Positions 16,511-26,260 of a stretch of 64,000 bases of DNA are shown here, in pieces. Under the pieces are notes generated by a model. It did no database searches, had not been told where the DNA came from, and saw only the letters and a program-made list of their open reading frames with translations. How positions within the stretch are numbered: the first letter of the stretch is position 1; each line of letters opens with the position of its first letter. The DNA is from an uncultured Lachnoclostridium sp. (GTDB lineage: Bacteria > Bacillota > Clostridia > Lachnospirales > Lachnospiraceae), in NCBI GenBank assembly GCA_944381625.1, contig CALWLW010000004.1, positions 62,001-126,000 of the forward strand, given 5' to 3'. A program made the position numbers and the translations under genes.

Positions 16511-18880
16511 ATGAGAAGCAAAAAGTTATGGAAGACAGCCGTCGTAATCCTTGGGATCTGCGGCGCTGTCTGTATCTGTCAAAGCATCTGGAAAACTGCA
16601 TCCGGTTCTGACCGCGCTTCGGAAAACCCCGCGCCGATGTCTTTCTCCCAGATCGAGCAGGAACCATTTGTATCCTCTGTCCGGCAGGCCATGGCCGCAT
16701 ACCATACCGGCAAGCATGCAGAAGCGGCTGATGCAGAGAACCCGGAGCAGGATACCGAACCGCCGGCGGAAGAGATTGTCCTTCTGGACGCCGCTCCCAT
16801 GGCGGAATGGACCGTCTCTTTATCCGTCGCCCGGGACAGAGTGGAACTGTCCTGTTATACAGTTCCCGAGACGATCCCCTCCGATCCATGGGAGACCTAC
16901 GAATGGGCCTCCGGCCTCATCACGGATTCCGGACAGACAGATTATTTCTGCAAACTCTATACCGCCCGCCAAAGCAGCGAACGTATCATCCTGCTCACCT
17001 TTGAAAAAGAGGAAAATGATGAAACCGTTCCATTTTCAGAAAAAGGAGGCCGGCTTCTGCTGTACCGACAGGGACAGCAGGCCTATTTGGTGCGCCTGCT
17101 CTCCGACTGCCTTAGCGCTCCTTTGCTGTCTTATAGCGGTGAACTTTATCTCTGGAAATACCTTATGGACGAATCCTGCGACGCGACGGAGCAGATCCGA
17201 ATAACGTCCAATGACCCCTACCCCAGCTATTCTTCCCAGCGAACCTGCTTTCTCTATGAGGATGTAAAGGCGGATGAGCTGGAGGAATACGGATGCGTCC
17301 GGCACAGCACCCTGGAGAGTGTCCTGGATTATGAATATCCGGAAGTTCCCTGGGGTGACCAGACTGCCACGGGAATCGTCGTCCCGGCTCCCACAGATTC
17401 CGTCCGTTTCTATCAGATGAAGGTGATTTCCCCGGACGGCTCCATCCTGCAAATCCTGGATCTGGACAGTTATCAGCTCAATCTCCAGGATTGGGACGGG
17501 GATGGATACATGGATCTGGTGGAGACGAATCTCCCCTATTTATCCACGGAAACCCGGATACACCGGTGGGATCCGGCCTCCGGGCAGTTCTTATTCCAGT
17601 CAGAGCCTTATCTTTCACCGGACTCTATTGAGGAAAAACTCCAGAGCCCTTCCTGGACAGGCAGCAGTTCCTGGGAGGACGCATTGGAATCCATGACCGA
17701 CAGCCAGGGCTGCGAGCCCGTAATCGAGTTCAGAGACTGGTCCACCCCGGAATGGAGCCGTCCACTGATCCGTTTCACCTTCTGCGGAAGAGATACGGAG
17801 GATGAGTTTTTTCCCAGTTGGTACTACCGTATGGACGTTTTCTCAGCGGAAAGCGATGCGGAGCCCATCGCCCAAAGATACCTTATGTTTATTACACCTC
17901 TGAACGAAGACTGTATCGGAACCGAGGACTTTACCTTTGACGGTATCCCGGATCTGATTATCAGCGAACATACAGGCTCCTCCAACGAGACTTACCTGTT
18001 CCTCGCCTGGGGTAGCAGCCGGAACGACTTTGTACCTTTTGAAATGCTGGCCAGTTCCCTGTCATTCAGCGCGGAAAAGAATGCTGTCCAGTGCGCGCTG
18101 CACGGCAGCGCGGCATCCGGCAGTCTGGAACTGTGGCAGTGGTTTCCGGGCTCCCTCCGCCAAACCGGAGAACTCTCCTGGGATACCTTTAACGGAGAAT
18201 TTGCCGCGTGGGAGTATCCCAACGGCAAGCGGGAGGACGCGCAGCTTCTCTGGGAATTTTCCTATAACCGGGAGGAAGTTTCCCAGGAACTGGATGAGCA
18301 ATTATTTGATTCTATGTGGAAGCTGCGGGACTATATCGCCGGTAAATACGCGCAGGCCAACTCCCCGGAGAGTGCGGAACAGGACGCCTCGGATGGATTT
18401 TCCCTGTCCTACGATCAGGCATCCGCGTCCTACACGTATCAAATCTTCGACATTCATGGAAATATACTGAAAGAAGAAACCGGCCTTTCAGGAAATGTCT
18501 ATCTGGAGGAACTGCCCGGCCATATCGTCCATCTGCTGATCAGCGCCGGGCCGGAGGCAAAAATGAACTGGTTCTTTGACCGGGAAAGCGGACAGGCGTC
18601 GGAAATGTTTTTCAACGTCAGCGCCGTCCTGGGACAGCGCATCGCATACATGGATTTGGACGGACAATCCCACTTTCTGGTCGTGCAGGATATGTTCGAC
18701 AAAGAAAAAGGATACTTTACTTTCAACCGGGACTTTTCCCCGACAGCCGCAGGCGTCTCCGCGCTTCCATTCGCTGTTTTTCTGGATGAGGACACGCTTT
18801 TGATCCATTATCTGAAAGGGGAAGGGTATAAAAGGGTACGGGAGGTGATTGAACTTACGGAGGCCGTTGGAGCGGAATAA
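16511..18880 (+). CDS. Large exported protein with FG-GAP/VCBS-like repeats
   Basis: A 789-residue protein of unrecognised specific family. An N-terminal hydrophobic segment (about residues 8-25) is a signal anchor. The bulk is extracellular, with Asp-rich metal-type loops such as DLDSYQLNLQDWDGDGYMDL near residue 325 and DFTFDGIPDLIISEH near 480, typical of FG-GAP/VCBS or XAC2610-like beta-propeller repeats. The region is rich in Ser, Trp and acidic residues. It follows the lipoprotein gene after two bases and ends at a terminator. It probably binds something at the cell surface; nothing more can be said. A second protein of the same flavour lies at 47089-48600. Confidence 0.65.
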   Translation: MRSKKLWKTAVVILGICGAVCICQSIWKTASGSDRASENPAPMSFSQIEQEPFVSSVRQAMAAYHTGKHAEAADAENPEQDTEPPAEEIVLLDAAPMAEWTVSLSVARDRVELSCYTVPETIPSDPWETYEWASGLITDSGQTDYFCKLYTARQSSERIILLTFEKEENDETVPFSEKGGRLLLYRQGQQAYLVRLLSDCLSAPLLSYSGELYLWKYLMDESCDATEQIRITSNDPYPSYSSQRTCFLYEDVKADELEEYGCVRHSTLESVLDYEYPEVPWGDQTATGIVVPAPTDSVRFYQMKVISPDGSILQILDLDSYQLNLQDWDGDGYMDLVETNLPYLSTETRIHRWDPASGQFLFQSEPYLSPDSIEEKLQSPSWTGSSSWEDALESMTDSQGCEPVIEFRDWSTPEWSRPLIRFTFCGRDTEDEFFPSWYYRMDVFSAESDAEPIAQRYLMFITPLNEDCIGTEDFTFDGIPDLIISEHTGSSNETYLFLAWGSSRNDFVPFEMLASSLSFSAEKNAVQCALHGSAASGSLELWQWFPGSLRQTGELSWDTFNGEFAAWEYPNGKREDAQLLWEFSYNREEVSQELDEQLFDSMWKLRDYIAGKYAQANSPESAEQDASDGFSLSYDQASASYTYQIFDIHGNILKEETGLSGNVYLEELPGHIVHLLISAGPEAKMNWFFDRESGQASEMFFNVSAVLGQRIAYMDLDGQSHFLVVQDMFDKEKGYFTFNRDFSPTAAGVSALPFAVFLDEDTLLIHYLKGEGYKRVREVIELTEAVGAE

Positions 18881-18905
18881 TCCCAATCAATAAGCTAAAA
18901 TATCA

Positions 18906-18943
18906 AAAAGGTGCGCCCGTTATATGGATGTGGCACACCTTTT
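18906..18943 (+). terminator. Terminator after the large exported protein
   Basis: Arms AAAAGGTG and CACCTTTT enclose a 22-base loop, with T residues following. The rest of 18944-19081 holds nothing I can identify. Confidence 0.6.
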
Positions 18944-19081
18944 ATAATTAAATAATTTGAACGTATATCTTAAAAAGGAGCGGGCGCTGCCGCATCTGAA
19001 ATTCTTGCGTCCCTGATGCAACAGCGCCTGGTATAAATTTTTCATCTCATCATTTTTTCGCCTATTCCCTCTTGTATTCCA

Positions 19082-19759
19082 TCAGAATAACACGCCTATA
19101 TTGCACGCATACTCTATACCCGAAGATATCGCCCCGGTGACCTGTCCGCTGCTATTCGAAAAGCTAAGCCCAATAAGAAGCAGTATCACAATCATCGCGC
19201 AGGCCACCAATGCCGCTTCGATTACCGCGATTGCGGCTCCGCCTCCTCCCTGCGGTTTCTTCACTTCTTCGCCGCTTTCTGCTTTCGCTTTGGCGGCTCT
19301 TATCGTCTCCTGCCAGAGAAGGAAAGCCAGTGGTATCAACAGAATATTCAACAAAAGGATTACGTAATATCCTGCCGTCAGTTTGGCCATGCCAAAAGAT
19401 TCCTCCGCCACCTGCGTCACTCTGCTTCTGAACACAAGCAAAAAGATCACGTCTGCAAGCGCTCCTGCCGCCGCCAGGGAAGCTCCATATTGAACAGCCA
19501 TATTTTTGATGAACAAAACAATCAAGACCAGCGCCGGTATCAAGAACAACAGGCCGAACAAAATATTCCCTTCTATTCGCTGTCCCATAACTTCTGTTCC
19601 AAATGTCGCCGTAGAACCGCTAATGTCCATGGTATAACTGCCGCACGACACCGTACAGACGGGGAAGAAAAACATGACCATCAAAACGACAGCCACCGCC
19701 TTCATGATCGAGCGGATCTTTCCGCTCCTGTCTTCACGCACTTCATTCATTTCCTGCAT
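19082..19759 (-). CDS. Membrane protein of unknown function (XRE-repeat locus)
   Basis: A 225-residue protein with about four to five hydrophobic segments: residues 20-40, 60-90 (LLFLIPALVLIVLFI), 95-110, 130-150 (YVILLLNILLIPLAFLL) and 185-205. A Lys/Gly-rich cytosolic loop (EEVKKPQGGGG) precedes the last segment. No family is recognised. AAAGGAG lies eight bases before the ATG at 19759. It is downstream of, and probably cotranscribed with, the exported protein gene 28 bases away. Confidence 0.7.
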   Translation of the reverse strand: MQEMNEVREDRSGKIRSIMKAVAVVLMVMFFFPVCTVSCGSYTMDISGSTATFGTEVMGQRIEGNILFGLLFLIPALVLIVLFIKNMAVQYGASLAAAGALADVIFLLVFRSRVTQVAEESFGMAKLTAGYYVILLLNILLIPLAFLLWQETIRAAKAKAESGEEVKKPQGGGGAAIAVIEAALVACAMIVILLLIGLSFSNSSGQVTGAISSGIEYACNIGVLF

Positions 19760-19787
19760 AGTTTTCACTCCTTTTAATTTTTTATCA

Positions 19788-20285
19788 TTACAAATATGTA
19801 AGATCTTCATCTCCCGGTATCAGCCATTCCATACCGTACCTTTTTACCGTCATCTGGCATGTCGAGGTCTGTCCGGTCTCTTCAGAACTAACTGTGAATA
19901 CCACTTCCGCTTCCTCCGCCAGAAACGCGGCCGCCGCTTCATACAAAACCGGAAGCCCGGAAAGTCCCTCGAATCCCTCCATTCCTGAGTACGACACCAC
20001 CTCAATGCTGTCAATCTGATAGTCCATTTTCTCCTGTACAAGAGGCGCAAGAGCCATGATATCGGTCAGTTCAAATCCCGCAAAAGACGATACCAGACCG
20101 CTGACGCCTCCCATGGCGCTCTGTGTGGCCGGATCAAAACATCCAATCAGTTTTTTGTAATCCATATTCATTGTAGCGTCAATGTAATCCGCCGTCAGTT
20201 TTTGGGGCGTGGACGCGAAAAACTGATAATAACAAACAGCCGCCGCGCACAAAACCGCTGTCCATATTGCGATCTTCTTTGCCAT
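19788..20285 (-). CDS. Exported or membrane-anchored small protein (possible NTF2-like fold)
   Basis: A 165-residue protein with an N-terminal hydrophobic anchor (IAIWTAVLCAAAVCYYQFF), then TADYIDATMNMDYKKLIGCFDPATQ. That start is reminiscent of DUF4878/NTF2-like extracytoplasmic domains, followed by alternating strands to the end. Function is unknown. AGGAGG lies just before the ATG. The upstream region carries copies of a 13-mer shared with the divergent XRE gene, so its expression is probably controlled by that regulator. Confidence 0.65.
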   Translation of the reverse strand: MAKKIAIWTAVLCAAAVCYYQFFASTPQKLTADYIDATMNMDYKKLIGCFDPATQSAMGGVSGLVSSFAGFELTDIMALAPLVQEKMDYQIDSIEVVSYSGMEGFEGLSGLPVLYEAAAAFLAEEAEVVFTVSSEETGQTSTCQMTVKRYGMEWLIPGDEDLTYL

Positions 20286-20300
20286 TTCCCCTCCTATACA

Positions 20301-20515
20301 ATACTATAAATATATTTTATTATCTTTAGATATTTATAGTATATATTTTACTCATTTTAATGTCAAGTTCAAATTTACCATCCCATCTTTCCAAACGATG
20401 AATCATCTTTATAAGTGTATAAACAATTCCATCTCGCAAATGATATTTATAGTATATTTTTTCTCTTCAACTCCATCAATAGTCTGTTGTGCAAAATTAT
20501 GAATATTTATAGTCT
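20301..20515. repeat. Four copies of 13-mer ATATTTATAGTAT (probable XRE operators)
   Basis: Copies at 20330-20342 and 20443-20455 are exact. One at 20301-20313 is exact but inverted. One at 20503-20515 has a single change (C for A). They occupy the AT-rich divergent region between the exported-protein gene (starts 20285) and the XRE gene (starts 20542), with the outer copies next to each start. The pattern suits binding sites for the XRE protein. Confidence 0.75.
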
Positions 20516-20541
20516 ATATTTAAAGTGGAAAGGGGGAAGAC

Positions 20542-20871
20542 ATGTCTATTGCATATGAGATCGGACAACGCATCCGCTTCTACCGAAAACAAAAAAATTT
20601 AACCCAGGAACAGCTTGCTGAACTCTGTAACTTTCATCCAACTTATATTGGTCAGTTAGAGCGGGGAGAGAAAAACGCCACGCTGGAAAGTATTTACAAA
20701 GTCGCGCAAAGTCTCGATATTCCTCTAAGCCAATTATTTGAAAACATCGAACAGTACGAAAGTGATTCGGATAATATCCCTTATCAAATATATCGACAGC
20801 TTTTGAAACTGCCCCTGGAAAAACAAAAAAAGATGGAAAAAATTTTCCATGAAATCTTTTCCATCCTGTAA
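20542..20871 (+). CDS. Small XRE-family transcriptional regulator
   Basis: A 109-residue DNA-binding protein. Residues about 8-65 form a standard HTH_3 domain (IGQRIRFYRKQKNLTQEQLAE, then FHPTYIGQLERGEKNATLESI). A short Lys-rich tail (KLPLEKQKKMEKIFHEIF) follows, probably a dimerisation helix. The ribosome site AAAGGGGG lies before the ATG. It is divergent from the exported/membrane protein pair, and the four 13-mer repeats between them are its likely sites. Confidence 0.88.
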   Translation: MSIAYEIGQRIRFYRKQKNLTQEQLAELCNFHPTYIGQLERGEKNATLESIYKVAQSLDIPLSQLFENIEQYESDSDNIPYQIYRQLLKLPLEKQKKMEKIFHEIFSIL

Positions 20872-20939
20872 CTCAATCTCTATTAGCCATGGCTCGGAGA
20901 CTTCTCTGCCCATGGCTCTTTGTCTGTCCTGCTCCCCTT

Positions 20940-21590
20940 CTAAAATCTCACATACTCCCCATCCACCTCTGCAAAATACAGGCTGCGTTTTTCTTCCACC
21001 GAAGCCTGTCCGCTGGTGGTCTCGGTCACGGCTTTCCGGATCTCCTGCACGCGGGAAAAAGGAACCAGCACGGTAAACTGCACTTTCTCCGTATATTCGG
21101 CGTCCAGCAGGGGAATCTGCCGCTGGCCGAACAGGTACTGCAGTTTTCCAATCCCGTTGTAATCCGTCCCCACCAGAAGCTCCGTCCCCCAGTATTTCGT
21201 GATGATCCGGCTGTTTTTTAAGCCTTCCTGGACCGCGGCGGAGTACGCCCGCACCAGCCCGCCGGTTCCCAGCAGGGTGCCCCCAAAATAACGGGTGACC
21301 ACCACGGCCGTATTGGTAAGCCCGGCTCCGGCAAGGACATCCATCATGGGCTTGCCTGCGGTCTGGGACGGCTCTCCGTCGTCGCTGCACCGCATCTGCT
21401 CCTGCCGTTCCCCCAGGATATAGGCGGAACAGTTATGCCTGGCGTCCCAGTATTTTTTCTTCATCTCTTCAATAAAAGCCAGCGCCTCATCTTCCGTCTG
21501 TACCGGGCGCACGTTGGCGATAAACCGGGATTTTTTCTCCACAATCTCTCCCGTACCGCCTTCATATACGGTTTTATACTGCTCTACCAT
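20940..21590 (-). CDS. yigZ: YigZ/IMPACT family protein
   Basis: A 216-residue protein of the UPF0029/IMPACT family. The N-terminal domain carries KSRFIANVRPVQTEDEALAFIEEMKKKYWDARHNCSAYILG and the conserved DDGEPSQTAGKPMMDVL, followed by VVVTRYFGGTLLGTGGLVRAYS. The C-terminal ferredoxin-like domain (DUF1949) starts near residue 135. Molecular role is unclear; eukaryotic IMPACT acts on translation control (family knowledge). The start overlaps the helicase stop by 7 bases, so it is third in the gltX-helicase-yigZ operon. Confidence 0.92.
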   Translation of the reverse strand: MVEQYKTVYEGGTGEIVEKKSRFIANVRPVQTEDEALAFIEEMKKKYWDARHNCSAYILGERQEQMRCSDDGEPSQTAGKPMMDVLAGAGLTNTAVVVTRYFGGTLLGTGGLVRAYSAAVQEGLKNSRIITKYWGTELLVGTDYNGIGKLQYLFGQRQIPLLDAEYTEKVQFTVLVPFSRVQEIRKAVTETTSGQASVEEKRSLYFAEVDGEYVRF

Positions 21591-23497
21591 CCTTTACTCC
21601 TTAACCTGTTCATCTGATCCTCCAGCGGATTCTTCCGTTCCTTTTTCCGGGCTGCGGTATCCGGTGCTTCCCCTCGAAGCTCCTTTAAAAACCTGGACGG
21701 CTTCATCTCATGGCTGGACTGTTTTTTTGCGTAACAGACGATCAGTTCCTTTTTGGCCCGCGTCATGGCCACATAGAACATCCGGCGCTCTTCCTCCAGA
21801 TCCGCGTCCAGCACCGCTTTTTTATAGGGCGTGACCCCCTCCGCCGCATCCAGGATAAACACCCGCTCGTATTCCAGACCCTTGCTGCTGTGCATGGTGG
21901 CCAGCTGGACACCGTCCCGTACTTCCTTCTGCTGCCGGCGCATCTGTTCCATCTCTTCCTTATACTTTTCTATGTAATCGAACCATTCGTCGTAGGTCTT
22001 AAACGGCCGGGCGCTCTCCTGCAGCTCCTCCGCCGTCTCCAGCAGGTCTTCCTCGTTCATCCGGCGGAACTGGGCGTATTCCCTCAGATAATCGTCGTAT
22101 CCGATCACATGGCGGATGTAGCTGACCGCCGCGAACGGCCCCATCCTTCCCAGCATCTTCAGGTCATAGCGAAGCTTGTCAATCCGGTCGCACACATATC
22201 CTTTGTCCTCATAGTACATGAGCATATGTTCCCAGGAGATCACCTCATCGTCCAGGCATTCCCGGTTCATGTACCGTTTGGGCCGGTTCAGGATGGGCAG
22301 CAGATCCCGGCGCAGATTGGAACCCATGGCCAGCCGGATATAGCAGAACAGATTTTTCGCGATCCAGTGTTCAAACAGGTTCGGCATCTGGTCCCTCACC
22401 CGGAAGGGTACATTGAACTCCATCAGCTTCTGGATCAGAAGCCGGGGCTGGGTATTGGTCCGGTACAGCACCGCCGTATCCGACCACTTTCCGCCATTTT
22501 CGGAGGTCCGCTGCAATTCCCGCAGAATGTACAGACATTCCTGCTGCTGATCCGTAAATTCCAGCGTCTTCACCGGAGGTCCGTCGCCGCCCCTGGCGTG
22601 GATCTCCTTTGCGAATCTGGCCTGGTTCCAGCGGATCACCTGCCCCGCCGCCTCCACGATCTGCTTTGTGGAGCGGAAATTGTCGCTTAACACCACCTGC
22701 CCCGCGCCAGGATAGTCCTTCTGAAAATTCAGCATGATCTCCGGCTTCGCGCCGCGGAAGCGGTAAATGGACTGGTCGTCGTCCCCCACAATAAACAGAT
22801 TGTCCTCCGGCCTGGCCAGAAGCTTCAGGATATCATACTGGATCTGATTGATGTCCTGAAATTCATCCACCAGGATATAGCGGAATTTTTTTTGCCAGGC
22901 AGAGAGAATGTCCGGCCGCTGGGACAAAAGCTCCCAGGTGTAGACCAGCATATCGTCAAAGTCGATCTGTCTGGCCCGGCGCTTTCGCTCTTCAAACTCC
23001 TCGTAAATCTTGCGGAATATTTCTTCGGAACAGTTCTTGGAAAAATAATGCTCCGGAGAGATCCTCTCATTTTTCAGAAGGCTGATCTCCGCGGAGATTC
23101 CGGTCAGAAATTCATTCTCGTCGTCGATCTCCAGACGGAGCCGTTCCACCGTTTCTTTTAAATACTGATAACGGGTCTCTTCTCTCAGGATATTTCCCGC
23201 TGTAAATCCGTAGGACAGCTTCAGAATACTGAAAAATACCGCGTGAAAGGTGCCGAATGACACAGCGGTATGTTCCTCCCCCATCAGGCGCAGAAACCGC
23301 TCCTTCATCTCACCCGCCGCCGCTTTCGTAAACGTGATGACCAGGATGGATGCAGGAGGTATGCCGCAGTCCTGTACCAGGTACTGCACTCTTCTTGTAA
23401 CGACGGTGGTCTTGCCCGAACCCGGGCCTGCAAGGACGAGCAGGGGCCCGTCCTGATGACGGACCGCCATACTCTGTGATTTTGTAAAAGAACTCAT
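21584..23497 (-). CDS. UvrD/PcrA-like superfamily 1 DNA helicase
   Basis: A 637-residue ATP-dependent 3'-5' helicase of the UvrD/Rep family, somewhat shorter than PcrA (about 720). The Q motif is FTKSQSMAVRHQDGPLLVLAG, Walker A is AGPGSGKTT, motif II is ILVDEFQD, motif III is GDDDQSIYRFRGA, and motif V/VI are MHSSKGLEYERVFI and FYVAMTRAKKEL. It acts in repair or removal of proteins from DNA. A TTG two codons earlier is possible; the ATG at 23497 gives the better N terminus. It follows gltX by seven bases. Confidence 0.92.
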   Translation of the reverse strand: MSSFTKSQSMAVRHQDGPLLVLAGPGSGKTTVVTRRVQYLVQDCGIPPASILVITFTKAAAGEMKERFLRLMGEEHTAVSFGTFHAVFFSILKLSYGFTAGNILREETRYQYLKETVERLRLEIDDENEFLTGISAEISLLKNERISPEHYFSKNCSEEIFRKIYEEFEERKRRARQIDFDDMLVYTWELLSQRPDILSAWQKKFRYILVDEFQDINQIQYDILKLLARPEDNLFIVGDDDQSIYRFRGAKPEIMLNFQKDYPGAGQVVLSDNFRSTKQIVEAAGQVIRWNQARFAKEIHARGGDGPPVKTLEFTDQQQECLYILRELQRTSENGGKWSDTAVLYRTNTQPRLLIQKLMEFNVPFRVRDQMPNLFEHWIAKNLFCYIRLAMGSNLRRDLLPILNRPKRYMNRECLDDEVISWEHMLMYYEDKGYVCDRIDKLRYDLKMLGRMGPFAAVSYIRHVIGYDDYLREYAQFRRMNEEDLLETAEELQESARPFKTYDEWFDYIEKYKEEMEQMRRQQKEVRDGVQLATMHSSKGLEYERVFILDAAEGVTPYKKAVLDADLEEERRMFYVAMTRAKKELIVCYAKKQSSHEMKPSRFLKELRGEAPDTAARKKERKNPLEDQMNRLRSKGW

Positions 23498-23504
23498 AGA
23501 CAAA

Positions 23505-24953
23505 TCAGCTCAGTTTCTCGATCGCTTTCTTGATACGGGCAATGGATTCCTCCTTGCCGATGATTTCCAGGATCTCCGTGGCGCCGCAGGGCGTCATCTG
23601 CTTCCCGGACGCAGCCGTACGGATGGGCCACATCACATAGCCGTTCTTGTATCCCTTCTCCGCCACATAGGCGCTGAGCATGGAATACAGCGCGTCGTTG
23701 CTGTAATCCTCCTGCGCTTCCAGAAGGGGCAGCACCTCTTTCAAAACCGCCAGGGAAGTCTCCTGGGTGGTCTTCATCTTCTTGTGGGTGTACATGGAAA
23801 CGTCATACTCCGGCACTTCCTCAAAGAAGTCCACCAGTTCCCTGATATCCGGGAAGATCTCGATTCGGGTCTTTACCATCTGGGCAATCTTGCGGAAATC
23901 GTAGTCCTTCGTGAGCACTTCCTTCATGATCGGCAGAGCATGCTCATAAAATTCCTCGAAATCCATGGCCTTGATGTATTCGCCGTTCATCCATTTCAGT
24001 TTCCCGTAGTCAAATACCGCCGGGGATTTGCTCATATGGCGATAGTCGAATTTCTTCACCAGCTCGTCCAGAGACATGATCTCCTGGTTGTCCTCCGGTG
24101 ACCAGCCCAGCAGCGCCACAAAATTCACCACCGCGTCCGTCAGGAAGCCCTGCTCGATCAGATCCTCATAGGACGAATGTCCGCACCGCTTGCTCAGCTT
24201 TTTGTGATTCTCGTCTGTGATCAACGGACAGTGCACATATACCGGAACCTCCCAGCCGAACGCTTCATAGAGACGGTTGTATTTCGGCGAGGAGGACAGG
24301 TACTCGTTCCCCCTTACCACATGGGTGATGCCCATGAGATGGTCGTCCACCACATTGGCAAAATTGTAGGTGGGATATCCGTCCGATTTGATCAGGATCA
24401 TATCGTCCAGCTCCGCGTTGTCCACGGTAATATCCCCATAGATCTCGTCATGGAAGGTGGTGGTTCCGGTCTGGGGATTGTTCTGGCGGATGACATACGG
24501 TACGCCCGCGGCCAGCTTCTCCTCCACCTCTTCCTTGCTCAGATGCAGGCAGTGTTTGTCGTAGATCATGATCTCCTTGCCTGCCACTTCCTGCTTCAGA
24601 CTCTCCAGGCGCTCTTTGTCGCAGAAACAATAATAGGCCTCTCCTTTTTCAATGAGCTTTTTCGCATACTCCAGGTAGATCCCTGCCTCCTGGCGCTCAC
24701 TCTGTACATAGGGACCCACGCCGCCGTCCTTATCCGGCCCCTCGTCATGGATCAGTCCGGTCTTCTGGAGCGTCCGGTAGATAATATCCACCGCGCCTTC
24801 CACATAGCGCTCCTGATCCGTATCCTCAATGCGCAGCAGGAAATCCCCGCCCTCATGTTTGGCAATCAAATATGCGTACAGCGCCGTTCTCAGGTTTCCC
24901 ACATGCATCCGTCCGGTGGGACTGGGCGCAAATCTTGTCCGTACTCTCTTCAT
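23505..24953 (-). CDS. gltX: Glutamyl-tRNA synthetase
   Basis: Charges tRNA with glutamate. It has 482 residues. The class I HIGH box is [13 protein letters not shown] and the KMSKS box is KLSKR. The catalytic region includes [18 protein letters not shown], with an anticodon-binding helical C terminus. Clostridia often also charge tRNA-Gln with this enzyme, followed by amidation (family knowledge). The ATG at 24953 has AAGGAG nine bases upstream; a GTG one codon earlier is an alternative. I saw no T-box in the leader, only an ordinary promoter. Confidence 0.96.
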   Translation of the reverse strand: MKRVRTRFAPSPTGRMHVGNLRTALYAYLIAKHEGGDFLLRIEDTDQERYVEGAVDIIYRTLQKTGLIHDEGPDKDGGVGPYVQSERQEAGIYLEYAKKLIEKGEAYYCFCDKERLESLKQEVAGKEIMIYDKHCLHLSKEEVEEKLAAGVPYVIRQNNPQTGTTTFHDEIYGDITVDNAELDDMILIKSDGYPTYNFANVVDDHLMGITHVVRGNEYLSSSPKYNRLYEAFGWEVPVYVHCPLITDENHKKLSKRCGHSSYEDLIEQGFLTDAVVNFVALLGWSPEDNQEIMSLDELVKKFDYRHMSKSPAVFDYGKLKWMNGEYIKAMDFEEFYEHALPIMKEVLTKDYDFRKIAQMVKTRIEIFPDIRELVDFFEEVPEYDVSMYTHKKMKTTQETSLAVLKEVLPLLEAQEDYSNDALYSMLSAYVAEKGYKNGYVMWPIRTAASGKQMTPCGATEILEIIGKEESIARIKKAIEKLS

Positions 24954-25028
24954 CACTTGTGTCTCCTTCTATTATAAATTCATGGGGAAAATCCCCTTTT
25001 CACATACCCGATACAGGTTCTGCATCCG

Positions 25029-25057
25029 ATTATAAACGATTCCCGGAGGATTTACAA
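25029..25057 (-). promoter_or_regulatory. Sigma-A promoter for the gltX operon
   Basis: On the minus strand TTGTAA (25052-25057) and TATAAT (25029-25034) are separated by 17 bases, about 75 bases before gltX. Confidence 0.65.
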
Positions 25058-25121
25058 GCGCATTAAACAGATAGATGCGGTCTTCCGCCCGCGCGTCCCT
25101 CTTCTCCGTCCCGGAAATATC

Positions 25122-25616
25122 TTACGTCTCCGTCACACGGAACAGGTGCCCGGCCTGCACGTCCCCGTTCTCATCCTCATATCCGATCATGACCAGATAC
25201 TTTCCTCCCTCCAGTTCCATAACCAGCCGGCATTCTTCCCCGGCGTCCGCATGATAGATCCGTTTTACCCGGCTCAGTTCCTTCTGCGTCTCCTCATTGG
25301 GAATCAGGAACATATCTTCCAATTCTTCTTCCGTATAAGAAACCTCGGCCAGTTCCCCCGCCTCATGCCAGTTCCCGTCCCCCAGGGGGCGGCGCTCAAA
25401 CAGTCTCCCTCCGTCAACGATCCTGTACTGAGGGGCCGTATCCGGCGTGTAGCATAAGCTGTAATACGGCGCAGAATACAGCACCATTTCCGTCTGATAG
25501 TTTGTTTCTGCCGGACTTCCGCCAAATTTCTCTGTCAAAAACAGTGCCAGAACAGCGGCCAACACAGCCAGGCCAACCGCCGCCAGACGAAACCCCGGAC
25601 GTTTCCAAAGAGCCAT
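25122..25616 (-). CDS. Single-pass membrane protein of unknown function
   Basis: A 164-residue protein. After MALWKRPGFR comes one hydrophobic helix (about residues 11-30, LAAVGLAVLAAVLALFL), then an extracytoplasmic domain with a Tyr-rich strand (VLYSAPYYSLCY) and an acidic C-terminal half. No family is recognised. The ATG at 25616 is set by AGGAGG seven bases upstream; a longer in-frame start exists but lacks a site. It follows the VOC gene by 58 bases and may share its transcript. Confidence 0.7.
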   Translation of the reverse strand: MALWKRPGFRLAAVGLAVLAAVLALFLTEKFGGSPAETNYQTEMVLYSAPYYSLCYTPDTAPQYRIVDGGRLFERRPLGDGNWHEAGELAEVSYTEEELEDMFLIPNEETQKELSRVKRIYHADAGEECRLVMELEGGKYLVMIGYEDENGDVQAGHLFRVTET

Positions 25617-25674
25617 ACCTTTCCTCCTATTACAATATATATGGTTAATCTGTCTTTCCTTGTGAGCGCACACC

Positions 25675-26037
25675 TTATACCGGCGTGCCCACCTCGATCA
25701 GATTACCGTCCAGGTCATAAAAACGGATCACCTTCTGCCCCCAGCTGTGCGTCATCAGCCGGTTCACATACCGGACCGACGGATATAGGGTCTCCAGCTT
25801 CCGGACAAACGTCTCCAGATCGGTTTCCTCGAAATACAGTTCGCAGGCATTGTTCTCCGAAATGACGTCCTTTCCCAGAAACATTTTCCAGATTCGCTCT
25901 TCCTGGAGCACAAGGCCCTCCGTCAGTATCAGATTGCCGTCCTGATCCAGCACCACATCAAGGCCAAACAAATCATGGTAAAACTGCCTGGATCTTTCCA
26001 CGTCTTTCACAACAATCAGCACATTCTTTAATTTCAC
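25675..26037 (-). CDS. VOC (glyoxalase/bleomycin-resistance) superfamily protein
   Basis: A 120-residue single VOC module. It shows the typical opening KNVLIVVKDVERSRQFYHDLFGLDVV and the closing strand IRFYDLDGNLIEVGTPV, whose Glu is a usual metal ligand. Substrate is not predictable, and many such proteins lack known function. The start is a GTG at 26037 with AGGAGG eight bases upstream; this unusual start is well supported by spacing and alignment. Confidence 0.87.
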   Translation of the reverse strand: MKLKNVLIVVKDVERSRQFYHDLFGLDVVLDQDGNLILTEGLVLQEERIWKMFLGKDVISENNACELYFEETDLETFVRKLETLYPSVRYVNRLMTHSWGQKVIRFYDLDGNLIEVGTPV

Positions 26038-26173
26038 CTGCGCTGCCTCCTTTCTGCCCTTCCTGTCTTTTGCTTTCCGTCCGTGGAAGCAAAGCTCCTG
26101 TATCTATTGTAACATGTCCCCATTCCTGAGAAAACAGAAGATTCTCTGAAATTGGGGAGCAAAAGTTTCCTGC

Positions 26174-26202
26174 TTGACAGTCTTTTTGGGGTTTGCTAGT
26201 AT
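26174..26202 (+). promoter_or_regulatory. Sigma-A promoter for the radical SAM-glycosylase operon
   Basis: Consensus TTGACA (26174-26179) and TAGTAT (26197-26202) with a 17-base spacer, 59 bases before the radical SAM start. Confidence 0.75.
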
Positions 26203-26260
26203 ATAGTCAAATATTGGACTGTTTTGGCAATCGAAACAGACTACCGGAAAGGAGCGCGCA

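Noticed and set aside
24957..25121. Possible T-box leader before gltX
   Set aside because: No T-box core sequence and a normal promoter too close to the gene for a T-box structure.
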